Source: Sclerodactyla briareus
Taxonomy: Eukaryota > Echinodermata > Holothuroidea > Dendrochirotida > Sclerodactylidae
Assembly (NCBI GenBank): GCA_026419785.1
Contig: JAODTK010004387.1
Span: 186,001-250,000, forward strand
DNA: 64,000 bases
Reading direction: 5' to 3'
Part shown: one piece after another, positions 46,300 to 57,484 of the stretch
How the letters are laid out: each line of letters begins with the position of its first letter
Numbering within the stretch: the stretch's first letter is position 1
Made by a program: the position numbers and the translations under genes
The notes under the pieces: model-generated
Database searches by the model: none
What the model was told of the DNA's origin: nothing
Seen by the model: the letters and a program-made list of their open reading frames with translations, nothing else

Positions 46300-47080
46300 G
46301 CATTACGGATTCAAAACATCAGGCTGAGATGAATGAGCTTTTGCGAGTACTCGATACGTAATATATTATTACATGAGAGGGAAAGGGCGATGTGGTAGAG
46401 GAATATCTCAAAAACAGAATGACTTGTCAGGACTAGTTGCAGTCTGCGACAAGAATATAATAACTTGCATAATGAGGCACCGCTCAATCCCAAAATTATG
46501 GAATATGGCAGTAGTACCTCATTGTCCGATACGTAGAGTAGAACAATGCTACATTCTATTATTTCGGAGAATACATTTAAAACTTTGCGATTTCAAAAGC
46601 TTCATGCATCATTTTGCACTTATTGGAAAACATCTGCCGATCAGAACATTTGAAGTCCCCTGAACAATGCAATCGTCATCCAAAACAGTTTCCGGTACAG
46701 TGGTGTCCTCAGAATAAACTTTTCAACTTTCGTTGGCACAGAATTATCGAGATGGTTAATATATATACCAGACTGATCAATAGCAGAAGACCCGTTGATG
46801 ACAACAATATGGGCCTCATGCCAGCTCAGAATAGTATCAACTACGTTACCAATAGCAGGGGGGTAATATCTCCCATACAATCCTCGTGATGGTCAATCAT
46901 ATACGGATTCGTTGTGAGGCCGTGTTGAGAATCTTGAATAATCCTATAGGCATTGAAATCAATTCTCTATATGATCACGTTGTACACCAAACTATCAAGT
47001 CACACCCGCCTGCCCTTCTTATCAATTTAACTCGAACAGACCTGCAATCTGCAAAAAGGAAAAACGGATGATTCTACAGG
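46300..47080 (-). mobile_element. LINE fragment (CR1 type) with internal RT deletion
   Basis: On the reverse strand HEAHIVVINGSSAIDQ (about 46790) matches the block before the RT core. It runs directly into SGIYINHLDNSVPTKVEKF (about 46760), normally separated by the conserved VPQGSVLGP segment, which is therefore deleted. A CKMMH block follows near 46600. The edges on both sides are too decayed to place. The element lies next to the near full-length CR1 but in a separate piece. It may be a second copy. Confidence 0.6.
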
Positions 47081-47600
47081 TTGTTTGTTTTGGAGTTCAT
47101 TTGGCCGTGTGGGCGTTATTCCCTGGCCACACCGCGGAGACTTCCCACGACTTGACGCCGGTCGTGTTATAACTCCTCCGATGAGAGCTTAAAGAGGCAA
47201 TATAGTTATTTACTGTTACCAACAGAAATCAAGGAAACTACGATCCACGATTTCATTTTGGTTTGAAGTCAGGCCAGTCACGGTGTCGTAGGTCGGTTGA
47301 CACGTCTACGACTGATCAGTCCTACACATATGGAAACTCGCGTCTGATCGTTAGCGGATTAGAGGGAGCTATCAGTTAAAATGCAAGAGAAATCACAAGC
47401 ACAAGGCCTTGGTGATCTGATAATTCCGCATAATATATTAGGTAAATAGGTAAATCACATCGGTTCGGCTATATCTAATTTTGGCCGAAGTTGGGAAGAT
47501 TAGTTGTTACTACTGACCTAATTGATCAGCTTAAAGTTACATAATCAGAATAGTATATTGTTGGCCCCGTCGCAATTTTGACAAGTATGTCTTATAGTTG
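47081..47600. other. No gene recognised
   Basis: Non-coding DNA with no recognisable repeats. Confidence 0.4.
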
Positions 47601-48310
47601 GCCATGGGCGTCAACAGGTGAGGGACGGGGGGACATGTCCCCCCCACTTTCAAAAGTGGGGGGATATCATATCGGTTTGTAACCCCCCCCCCCACTTTTG
47701 CGGACCGTAATAAAAAATAATAGGCAATGCCCGATTTTGTATCACTCTAACTGATTCAATTTTTGTCAAACCAAACAATAATCGCGTTGGAAATTGTCTT
47801 AAGGCTATAATTCAAGGTGCGGACACCAGGTGAAGATATGGACCCCACTAGGGCCCGAAGTCGAAGGATTACCCATGTTCATACACCGAGTTCTCGAATT
47901 TTAAAGCAAATAGCCAAAAGTGCATAATATTCAAGTGTTTTTTCGCGAACAAAAGCGTTTTTTTTCGGGGCGTTGTAGGCTAATATGCGATGTTGTTGTA
48001 AGCTTTCGAATCATTTTTTTTGTTGTGTTCACTCGATTAATTTCAGAAGGCCTCGGGGCATACCCCCCCTCCGCAATTTTTCTGAGATGAAGAATTCGGG
48101 CGAAAATTTCGTGTGGAAAAATTTGAGGAGGAAAGGGCAAAGTGAAAAAAAATGCCTGAATTTTTGCAGACTTTTTCGATAAAATGCTCGGAGAACATGC
48201 AATTTTTTTCTGCGCGCTTCGCGCGCGCCGGTAGTCTCCAGTGACAGACTTGTAAAATTCGGCGTACAAATTTTCTGCTCCCAAATTGGAGTGGTCCCGT
48301 ACGCCTATGG
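47601..48310. mobile_element. Non-autonomous DNA element, GCCATRGGCGT ends
   Basis: Left end GCCATGGGCGTCAACAGG and right end, read in reverse, GCCATAGGCGTACGGGA form imperfect inverted ends. The left interior has CCCCCCACTTTC and CCCCCCCACTTTTG words around 47640-47698. The right interior holds a GCGCGCTTCGCGCGC palindrome near 48212. No transposase frame is visible. Target duplications could not be read, so borders are approximate. Similar GGGCGT-ended elements with CCCCCACTTT words are a common repeat type in marine animal genomes (recalled). Confidence 0.5.
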
Positions 48311-49449
48311 CTTTCCCTTCGATCCACCAGAGACCGTTCGGTATTAGGACCCCTGGATCACGTAAACAAAAGCAGAGTGTAGAAAAGGTGATGTAGTAAT
48401 GAAAAGATGCCATGTGTGATATTCGGTAAATCATCTTAGTATGCACAAAGACAACTTTTCTGTCTGTCTTTTACTCAAATCACACATGTGGATGGGTGCT
48501 GTTGAGCCTGGCAAGTGCCGTTTTCCGTCGATCTGGAGGGTTATGAAAATCTGAATTTTCTGGGTCCGCTTCGCGCCAACCGATGGTGGCGCTCGCTTTG
48601 TTGCGTTACATGTGCAGGCAGAAACATTTGGGTGAAGGCAATAGCATGTTCTGGGTACATTAACCAGGTCTACAGCAGGGCGTAGAACAATGTTACGAGC
48701 GGTTTCATGACCAGCTTCGAGGCTGTTAGTGAATTACGCTCATGCAGGTTGTTGTGTACGTTCAGAGGATTGAATGAACATTAATGATCCGTGCCGTCTT
48801 TTCCTCCGTCGCTAAGGATGAAATAATCGATCAAAACAGGATTAGTGACTTTCATAAACTATACATTTAATAACTGATGAACCACCAAGGGTTTCTGGCT
48901 TACTCCTTTCCACAGTATTGCCTATTTCTCTGTTATGTACGATACTAATATGAATTTACAGACTTGCCAATAAAACTGTGGGAAAGTAATTGAATGAAAT
49001 GAAAACGAAAATGAATTTTCTAATAGGCGTACGCGATCACTGTGAATAATACTTTGTTCACGACTAGCAAATAGGCGCCGAAAGGCAAAAGTACTCCGTC
49101 CACACTTACTCTTTCATTTTTCATTCATGTTTCCATAAGTTTTCTGTCTTTTGTACAACGAGGGAGCTCCGATTACAGCAGTTTAATGCAAAACTGGATT
49201 ATTGTATAAACAAACCGGTCACCTCCCAGAGTTTGAAACATCTATAGCCATGACCCCCTTAACCAACGCGTTCCGTGTTCATACACATCATGTTTGACTC
49301 ACAATCTTGAACCTGCTGTAAGTTAGCAATTAGTGTCAAATAGTGTCTCATGTGCCATTGATTTCACTACGTATTATCCAAAGCGGTCTCACGCAATGAT
49401 AAAAACATCTCTCAATGTCAGGACCAGTTGCCATTTTAATATGGCGATG
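48311..49449. other. No gene recognised; shared motif at 48571
   Basis: Contains CGCGCCAACCGATGGTGGCG (from 48572), matching motifs inside the two hAT-like elements at 1.5 and 16.06 kb. Otherwise unremarkable. Confidence 0.4.
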
Positions 49450-49600
49450 TATTCCTCTAATTCTCGCGCAAGTGAGTTCCGTCGTATAAATGGACCGTTA
49501 CCCAGCGGGGAATAAACCTTCCGAGATTTAGATTTCATTTTTAGTTTATTCTCTGGTCGGTGTCAACACAGCATGGCTAATGACACACCAATGTTGTTGC
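49450..49600 (+). repeat. Dispersed repeat B, copy near 49.5 kb
   Basis: GGACCGTTACCC followed by GGAATAAACC and, downstream, GTGTCAACACAGCATGGCTA. It has the same block order as 35701-35845. Confidence 0.5.
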
Positions 49601-49859
49601 AACAGTGCTGTTGAAAAAAACAATATTCCTCTCATTACGATCTCCGAATCTTTCAGCTAAGTATACAATGTGTTGTCGTCTCGTACAATTGCCGCCGCCG
49701 AATGCATGACGTCACTAATTGAGAGCGGTGGAATCTCTGTCGCAATTAGAGAATCAACGGTCGTAAATACTATATATTGTATTATTACACGATAAGGAGT
49801 AATATATACTCTTTAAGCAGAGGGGAAATCAAAGTACTGTATCACGACACTGCCTCTAA
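49601..49859. other. No gene recognised
   Basis: Short spacer between dispersed repeat B and the tandem duplication. Nothing is identifiable. Confidence 0.4.
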
Positions 49860-50311
49860 CTGAGTTTATACATTCACATACACACGCAGTAAATATCTTG
49901 CAATGACACAACCTACTATGTAGGCCACTTCTATTGTCACTGCAGTCGTGGGTTGTGAGAGGCAACAAAAAGCGAATAATACTTCCCTTTGTGTCGGGAG
50001 ATACCCTTTGTGACACGCAGGGTGATATGTCCCAAGAGTTTTATCAAATTAGTCTGTTAGTAGAATCTAGAACGATTCTCTCGAACAAAATTTGCTACCA
50101 CATTCTGTGATATAATCACTGCAGGTCGTGGATTGTGCAGTTGTGAGAGGCGACGAAAGTAATACCAATAAACTTACCAAAATCGCGTCGTGAATACAGT
50201 TCGTAACACGCACGTGTTGACGTTGTGTCCTAGAGCATATCAAATTAGTTGTTAGTTAGTAGTAGGAAACTGGAAATCTTCTCTTGAACCGAATTTGCTA
50301 CCACATTCTTC
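49860..50311. repeat. Tandem duplication, about 180-200 bp unit
   Basis: Unit 1 runs from about 49935 to 50108 and unit 2 from about 50114 to 50311. Both start with a CACTGCAG-x-CGTGG-x-TTGT block, share TGTGAGAGGC and TATCAAATTAGT, and close with AATTTGCTACCACATTCT. They differ by numerous substitutions, so the duplication is old. The segment before unit 1 (ACCTACTATGTAGGCCACTT at about 49911) also recurs at about 57070. Confidence 0.75.
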
Positions 50312-51769
50312 CAATCTTCATTTCATTTTGGTTCACTGAATAGAGTAGAGAAGAGGTATCTAGTTTCGATGCCTAAAAAAAGAGCCTTTTTCTGAAATAT
50401 TGCACGATTGATACATGAGGTCCGCTACATACATTACATTAATTAATTACAATAAGACGTAGGTGGAAAATCGAAGCACTGAAGCAAAGAGGTATTACGG
50501 AGGTTGGTTACGTTATAAGCAGATGTTTACATCACACTGAATCTCTGTCTATAACGAAACCCGCAAATTTTACTGAAACATCCCCCTACTATACTGTCTC
50601 GTATATTTTCTTTGTTGCTTTGATCTATTGACTATTCAACAATGAGCACCACATACTCTAGACTTGATAGTAGATTCCTCGTCTATTCTCTTCTCTGCAC
50701 ACGTGACTGGGTCAGATTGACGTCTGAGACACTGACATCAACTTGGCCTATATACCTTGAATAAAACATCAGGGCGGGAAGGAACTGAAGAAAGTGCCAC
50801 TACTACACTCATTACTGACGTGGTGCGATAGAGAATTGAACTTATCTCGCAAATAAAGAGTCGACATGTTTACGGATTTCCGTCGACTCCTCGAAAGAGG
50901 GGTTGTATGTACGAAGATAATTGATAGTTATCATTGTCTTATTGCCTTTTTTCCAAGTAATAGCCTTATATTAAAAGGCCTATATTTGATATAATATATT
51001 TAGGTATGAATAATTATTGCTTTGTCCCAGGAGTATAATACTGTGTTAGGCCCGCAATCAGCTTTTTAAAATCCGTTTATCCATTCACATGTTATAGTTA
51101 TTGTAATATTTCTATTATGTCATTTAATTTGGGATACCGTTACATATGACACGCCGATAAAAATTATTCCTCGCAAAATCCGTAATAAATGCTGTCATCT
51201 CGATCATGTCGATTCCGTTTTTTAGGGCCCCATGTATCTAGGTTATGCCTATTTGAAGAAACCTCCCTGAGAGATTGACCCCAGGATTCACAGCCTGAGG
51301 AATCGATGATATACTCATGAATCTAAATGTCTTCAAAATGTCTAAATGTCTAGCTCTTAACAGTAGGAGGGTGATCTTCCTCCGCGGAGACGTATGAAAA
51401 TAATTGCTTCCCCGTTTAACCAAACAACGCTTTTAGGAATAGTCACAAAACCAATGCCATTTCCTTTCATTTTAAACTATGTACTGGTCAAGTATCAAAT
51501 GAAAAAAATGAGAGCAACACACATTGTTCCCATCTCTTGATTGAGTTTCATTCGAAATTGCTACTGGAATCATAAGTGGGACATCAAGCATGTTTGTTCT
51601 TGTTAGATGGGCCAAACATAATTGATTAGCATCATAAGGTACCGTTTGTTATTTGCTAGCCTTCTACTTAACAAGTAAATAACAAAAGACGAAGTGGTTA
51701 CAGTTAAACGACAAAAGAAGTTTTTTTTGTTTCCAAACCTCGACCTTTTTTCGCTGGACTCTTTTTTTC
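50312..51769. other. No gene recognised
   Basis: AT-rich non-coding DNA with no recognised repeats or coding match. Confidence 0.4.
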
Positions 51770-52695
51770 TTGGAGCCGCGTTTCCATGCACGCGGGCGGG
51801 CGGGCGGGCGGGCGGGCGTCTAAAATCGCTCATCGTTTATTTCAATGGAGCCGTTGTTCCATGCACGCGGACGGGCGGGCGGGCGGGCAGGCGGGCGTTT
51901 TCTCGAATCGGTCATGTAGCGATTTTTTCCGCCCGCGCGCGTGTTCGCGTGGTATTTCGCAATCAATTCCCGGGGATTTCCCTGCAATCTTACCGCTTGA
52001 AGCGCGGATAATGGAAAAAAGTGAAGTGTCAATTCTAGGGTCGAGGATTTTCCACACATCATACCTGTTTCCAACAACACTCGGCTGAGATTTTATTTAT
52101 ACCGATATGTGTCATATTCAAAACGGCCAGACCCTATTTGAACACCTATTTTACAAATGTTTAAACATGATATGTCAAGTATTTGCTAATTAAATCTCCA
52201 AAACATGTCAATTGTGAAGTTTTATTGGTGGGCCGTAATCGTTGACATTCAGAACAATGGTTTCAGAAAATAAACACCGATGTTTAGGTTTTAAACACTA
52301 GTAGGCGTCCGGTGTTTGACAACAACGACAACGACAACAACGACAACGACAACAACGACAACGACGACAACGACGACAACGACGACAACGACAACAACGA
52401 CAACAACGACGACAACGACAACAACAACAACGACAACAACAACGACAATGACAACGACAACGACAACAACAACAACAACAACAATAACAATAATAACAAT
52501 AATAATATTAACAATATTAACAATAGTGGCCTACATCGGTTCTTATTAGTGCAATACACAATAAAAGTGAGAAGAGGTGCGGACTCGAGAAAACGGCGCC
52601 CGACCGCCCACGTACATGGAAACGAGTCTTCCAAAACGCCCGCCCGCCCGCCCGCCCGCCCGCCCGCCCGCCCCGTGCATGGAAACGCAGCCTAA
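51770..52695. repeat. Inverted GGGC-minisatellite (foldback-like) structure
   Basis: Two forward units (arrays 51793-51818 and 51867-51898) and two reverse units (about 52596-52620 and 52637-52676) face each other. A unit has a TTCCATGCACG leader, a GGGC array of variable length and a GCGTTTTCTCGA-type trailer. Both leader and trailer are conserved in opposite orientation across the gap. An AAC/GAC array (52319-52525) lies between. The GGGC arrays satisfy the simple G-quadruplex pattern of four or more GGG tracts. This resembles a foldback element or a palindromic rearrangement. No coding sequence is convincing. Confidence 0.7.
52319..52525 (+). repeat. AAC/GAC microsatellite
   Basis: About 200 bases of AAC and GAC triplets, mostly as AACGAC, grading into AAC and AAT on the right. 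It sits between the inverted GGGC units. Confidence 0.95.
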
Positions 52696-53375
52696 CTGAC
52701 CTATAGCTTCCACTAATCCGCTGAAATGCACTGTTACATCGAATTGCAAGAACAAAGTCAATAATTATTCTAACAACAAGGACCGAAATAGGTAGGTAAT
52801 ACCTCGGTTAGGGTCTCTGAGCCTTTGAGCAATTTGACGTAGGAAGGACACAAAGATATTTGGTCACTATTTTCGAAGATAAAACCTCAGCCAGTAGAGC
52901 CATTATTGGTTTTCCATTCTTGAACTTGCAAACCAGCAATGCATGGTGGGAATTCGAAAAGTTAGTTAGATCGTGTTTTACGCCACATCATTCAACCTTC
53001 CGGATTCACTAAGCCTTTCCCACAGATGTGGTGAGCTGGGGCGAGGGGTCTTTGTTTCCCTGTTATATAAGGAGCGTCACACACCTCCGTATATCAAGTC
53101 GCAGTACATTGCCGCTCTACCGCAACGCAAAGGCCCGAAAAGTAGGAGAGACGACCCAATACAAACCGCAGAAACGTGGGAAGTAGTTGAACGTTCTAAC
53201 AACTACCTATCATATATGTAATTGTGGTTGAAGATAGGCCCTACTTTCAACTATCGTTTGAGATCAGCAATAGGCTTATTCGGAGCAAAATAACCCCTCG
53301 ATAATCACTTGGTGATCATTCTGAACACGTTCCACTTTGGTTTCTTGAACCATGTAGTAACAATGTGAATCACCT
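52696..53375. other. No gene recognised
   Basis: Non-coding DNA. The forward open frame 52973-53221 has no recognisable domain. Confidence 0.4.
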
Positions 53376-53453
53376 GTAGATAGATGATAGATAGATAGAT
53401 AGATAGATAGATAGCTAGATAGATAGATAGATAGTAGATAGATAGATAGATAG

Positions 53454-53491
<38 letters not shown>

Positions 53492-53513
53492 TATAGATAG
53501 ATAGATAGATCGA
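53376..53513 (+). repeat. GATA microsatellite, left array
   Basis: About 33 GATA-type units with interruptions. It is separated from a second GATA array (54000-54109) by 486 bases. Confidence 0.95.
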
Positions 53514-53999
53514 TGAACGGATAGTAGGGCTCATATAAATAGTTCGCGCCTGCTCTCTTTTTTCCTCCTCGTTTGCGGACAGTTTGATGATCGCCTACAC
53601 CTCTGATTTTACAAGATATTGAACAGAGAAGCAACAAGCGGAGAATTGTAGCCATTAGGTCGAGCGATGTAGCTCTTCACGGAGCTCCCGTGCCACTTAC
53701 CTGATTCGGTGATCGATAGACGAGAGTGGAGAGAGTCAAGAGTTTAGAGACTTCGGTAGAAGAGTCCTCAAAACTGAGTCTGATAGCGACCTGATCATGT
53801 TCGAGGACACTCGTTGGTATCGAGTGAAACTCACTCTCTTATTGATTCAGACTGTTCATACCGTTACATACTGCTCGATATACGAGAATAAATCGTATAG
53901 GCAACGGGGGAGGTAGGAGGGACGCGGATCTTGTTGATGTGTGTTCCAACATCATTGACACCATGTTATGTGAATGAAATGTGTTACAAAGTAATAATA
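53514..53999 (+). mobile_element. Possible insertion splitting a GATA array
   Basis: Sits between two GATA arrays. It contains ATATAAATAG near 53534, a GAATAAATCG poly(A)-signal-like word near 53886, and a 160-base module that recurs at 60443-60625. A solo LTR or other element dropped into a longer array would explain the arrangement. No target duplication can be read inside the repetitive flanks. Confidence 0.35.
53735..53905 (+). repeat. Dispersed repeat E (pair with 60443-60625)
   Basis: Shares CTGATAGCGACC, a TGTTCGAGGACA block, TTACATACTGCTCG and GAGAATAAATCG in order with 60443-60625, same orientation. The embedded AATAAA and block structure fit an LTR. The family is unidentified. Confidence 0.65.
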
Positions 54000-54067
54000 A
54001 TAGATAGATAGATAGATTAGATAGATAGATAGTAGATAGATAGATAGATAGTAGATAGATAGATAGC

Positions 54068-54109
<42 letters not shown>
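54000..54109 (+). repeat. GATA microsatellite, right array
   Basis: About 27 units. It abuts the 3' end of the reverse-strand Rex1-like LINE, so it is probably its TATC tail. Confidence 0.95.
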
Positions 54110-54110
<1 letters not shown>

Positions 54111-55755
54111 AACTGTTAAAATGTAAAAAAAAAACTATTAACATTGGCTTACTCTCTAAAAAGAGCATTGCACAATTCAACAGCAGAGGGATAACAACTC
54201 GGTGTAAGTCTATGAGAACCTCTAAAAAACAATGAAACCTGTTTTCTGATTGCATGAGCTCACAATATTGATGTACTGAATAGCCCCTAATATGTTGATA
54301 CCGCGTCATTGCACGAAACCCCCCCCTGTGAAGGGCATGGATGGATGTTAGCTCAGTACCATTGGTGCGTACAACATCCCTAATCTGTCTAATGACTGTT
54401 GCCAATTTCCGGAGGTCAACTCGAGCTACACGGGTAAACCAAACAGTACTTTGGTAGATAAGACACTTCCTATGATAACACGATAAAAAAAGACAAGAAT
54501 ATGCTTACTAACTCCGTATGAATTCTTAACAGAGGTCTTAAGCAGAATAGTCTCTGGCACCCTTCTTCAAAATTTAAATAATTAATGTTCACATTCCATG
54601 TGAGATTGGTCATAATGTGAGTGCCGATAAGGTGAAAATTTGTTCCACTATTGCGCTATCAATTTAAAGAGGTTTTTTGACGTTCTTTGATCATTTGAAA
54701 TTAACAATTAATGTCCACATTGAGGTTCGAATTGTTCTGATGACACCATTCTATCAAAGGCAACACTTCATCTCGGTAGCCTCCATCCTTGAGTCAGGTT
54801 TAAGGTTCCGTAGTCATAGGTGAAGATTGAATACCGAAGCGGCACATCCCTGGGTGGTACCAGTGCCCAGAGTAAGTATGTTGGAGTAGCTATCGCCGAC
54901 CTTTACCGTTTTGCTTACGAGAGTTGAGAGAAGGAAGTCAAGAATCCAGCTAACATATGGAGGTGGTGAACTGCAGGTGATTTATCAGCTTATCGTACAA
55001 CTTGATGGGAACAATCGTGTTAAACGCAGAGCTGTAATCCACAAAGAGAACACGTGCGTTAAAACATGTTTCTTCCGGTGAGACAAGGTTTCGTGGAGCC
55101 ATACAGAGACCGCATCCTCCACAGATCGGTTTGCTCAGTAGGCAAATTGTAAGCAGTCGAACCCGGCAGGTATGATAGACTTTATTTATGACGCAACAAA
55201 TAATTTCTAGCAATTGTTGCCAATGATATGAGGCAAGTTGGGCGATAGTCATTCAGACATGTTATCGACGGCTCTGTTGAAGCTGGTATGGGGTGCTTCC
55301 TTGAACAGCATAGGCACTTCTGTCAGCTTCAAAGACTAATCGAAGATGCGCGTGTAAACCCCAAACAGTTCAAAATGCACAATCGTACTAGAAAGCTTTG
55401 GCGACATCTTATCCGGTTCTGAGGCCTTGCGAACATTCAAACGCGAAAATTCACGCCGTACCGACTCTTAAGTGATTTTCAGCGGCGGCGCCGGTGTATG
55501 TCGGGTTCCTTGGGGTTGGATCACTGTTGTTCATCATGCCAAAGCGTGCATAGAATTTGTTCAGTTCATTTGGCAAAGAAGGATCGTCTGAGTTTACCGA
55601 TCGCTTTGCTCCTTCATAATTGGCTATTGAGCCTACCTTTCCCCCACATTTGTCGATCGAAAATTTTCTCCCATTCTTACCTTTTCAATCCGTTTGGTGA
55701 TCTTTTTTTTCCTGACTTCGTGTGAATGGGGTCAGAAGGATACTCGCTTCAGACC
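54110..55755 (-). mobile_element. Rex1-like LINE, linker through RT to 3' end
   Basis: From 55750 downwards the linker includes LPNELNKFYARFG (about 55560), then a KASEPDKMSPK block (about 55420, normally K-A-x-G-P-D) and CLNDYRP (about 55250). Motif A follows, ARVLFVDYSSAFNTI (55020-55060), then a GTGTTQGC block (about 54865). EWCHQNNSNLNVD lies near 54740, a QRLFCLRPL-like stretch near 54540, and a C-terminal SCYPSAVELCNALF block ends near 54150. The FADD box is lost in a deletion between the GTGTTQGC and EWC blocks. The endonuclease is missing. Only some 40 bases separate the coding end from the GATA array. Confidence 0.85.
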
Positions 55756-56309
55756 CTACGCAAGATTTGCCGATACTTCTATCAACATAAAAATAAGTAT
55801 AAACACATTGATCCATTCAAATCCTATTCGTAATGTATGTGCTACATGACCTTGGGAATGTATGTATTTTGCATCGGATAACACTGACCGTATGGGACGG
55901 GGGTCTGGGAGAGGTCGCGCCCCATCAACTCAACGTCAATGGTTTGGTTGTTGTTGAAGAACCTATTGTCTACGAATCGTATACCCCAATAACTACCTAA
56001 CGATGTGCAAAGAGTAACAGATAAACAGTTCTAGACCGATTCCCCTTCTATGTGTCTTAAATATCAACAATCAGTTAACTTTGAAATACCGTACGTATGT
56101 TTGCAAGCTATATTCACCAGGTGTGAAACGATCATGAAGTCAAATATTGTGCTAAATTAGTCATTCTGAAGGTCTGTGTGCTTTAATTTATTAGTGAACT
56201 AGCTAATTGTAGGGTCTAACTGGATGTATAGTTCCATGCAGACGAGTTGATGTATAATACTCTCCCAGAACACTAATAGAGTAACGTAGCCCAGAAGGGA
56301 TTGATCAGA
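55756..56309. other. No gene recognised
   Basis: Non-coding DNA with no recognised element. Confidence 0.4.
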
Positions 56310-56665
56310 AGATTGGGAAAATGGCACATCTACTTATTTATCCATGTGGGAACTCTGCAGGTATGGAGTGATCGCGGGGTAAGAATCCCGTCGAATCGTG
56401 CCAAAGTACGTGAAATGGTAGATGTTGCCATCTCGCTGGACGCTCAACACGAAAGTTCAGAGAGAGTTACGAGGAGCATGCTAAGATGCACATAGTGCCG
56501 CCACGTGTGATTACCACTACCTCCACATTGAGGTGCCACCAAATGGGCACGGCTCATGCCGTGTATCTGACATAAAACGCAATGTCCAGTTTTGCGCCCT
56601 AGCTCGTCGTTCCTGTTATAGGTACGATTCTCTGTTCAACAAGTACGCCATGAAACAAACTGTTC
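56310..56665 (+). repeat. tRNA-derived SINE, family A (third copy)
   Basis: Follows the 34350-34709 copy block by block: CGTCGAATCGTGCC, an AATGGTAGATGTTGCCATCT block, CTCGCTGGACGCTCAACACG, GTGTGATTACCACT, GAGGTGCCACCAAA, then GTTCAACAAGTACGCCAT. The head is decayed, with AATGGCACATCT standing for the A box and a weak B box. No A tail longer than three bases remains. Confidence 0.7.
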
Positions 56666-57484
56666 AGCTGATCTCCACATTCGTTCATCAAATGTTTGTT
56701 ATAGGATGCGTGTTCGAGTTGGAGCCTGAGCAGCTTCGGTAGCAAAGACTCTCCCTCAATAATAAGAACATCATCACGATGTTATGCAATTCAGAGCACG
56801 CGGTTGCTGTCGCCTATAAACAGGCCATCACTTCATATAAACATGTCAGTTCAGATTTCATGTGAGTTATTTTGTTCGGTGCCGGAGCACCAGAGCTCGA
56901 AAAATACCACAATGTTTCAGCAGTATCTTCTTCCGTGAATTTCATCTTCCACTCTTCCGGTTTATGAATCACCTTTCAGCTCGGTGCATGGATTTTCTCG
57001 TTTACTCAGTTGTTGTATATACATGCATGTGCATACGCGATGCACAACACTCACCAGTTTTTGCATTGTGGCAACCTACTATGTGGGCTACTTCAGGCCT
57101 GAGGAATATCCATATAATTTTATAATTGGTAAGAGACGACTAGAAGGCATGATATGTACTGCATCACTCCGTGACTACTCCTACTGAATATTAATGTGCT
57201 CAGAAATATAACTAAATATTACCCTACTCTTCCGAACTCGAGTATTTTGTGATTCAACATTCGAGAAACATAATAGGTGAATGTTAGATATAGAGTAGTC
57301 CTACAAATTTCCAAGCATTTCATTCATTAACTTTATGATCAGCTATTGGTATTTTCTTCTTCTATTGATTTGATTATTACGTATACTTTACATACTACTA
57401 CAATGAGATGGGGTCTTACAGGTTATGCTGTCCCAAATAGCATAGAGTCGATAAAAGTCAGTCTCTGAAATGTTATAACTTTTG
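56666..57484. other. No gene recognised; shared segment near 57070
   Basis: ACCTACTATGTGGGCTACTT at about 57076 matches the segment before the tandem duplication at 49.9 kb over roughly 35 bases. Other sequence is unremarkable. Confidence 0.4.

Noticed and set aside
27441-51260. Similarity between 27441-27470, 51231-51260 and 19026-19042 around TATCTAGGTTA
   Set aside because: The match is under 30 bases and does not extend, so it is not reported as a repeat family.
51694-52088. Arg/Gly/Ala-rich frames resembling low-complexity proteins
   Set aside because: They arise only from the GGGC minisatellite and occur in several frames and both strands at once.
52284-52695. Long frames of Asn/Asp, Thr or Leu/Ser repeats on both strands
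   Set aside because: They are six-frame readings of the AACGAC microsatellite and the flanking GGGC arrays.
53305-53655. Frame with repeated YLSI residues
   Set aside because: It is a translation of the GATA array.
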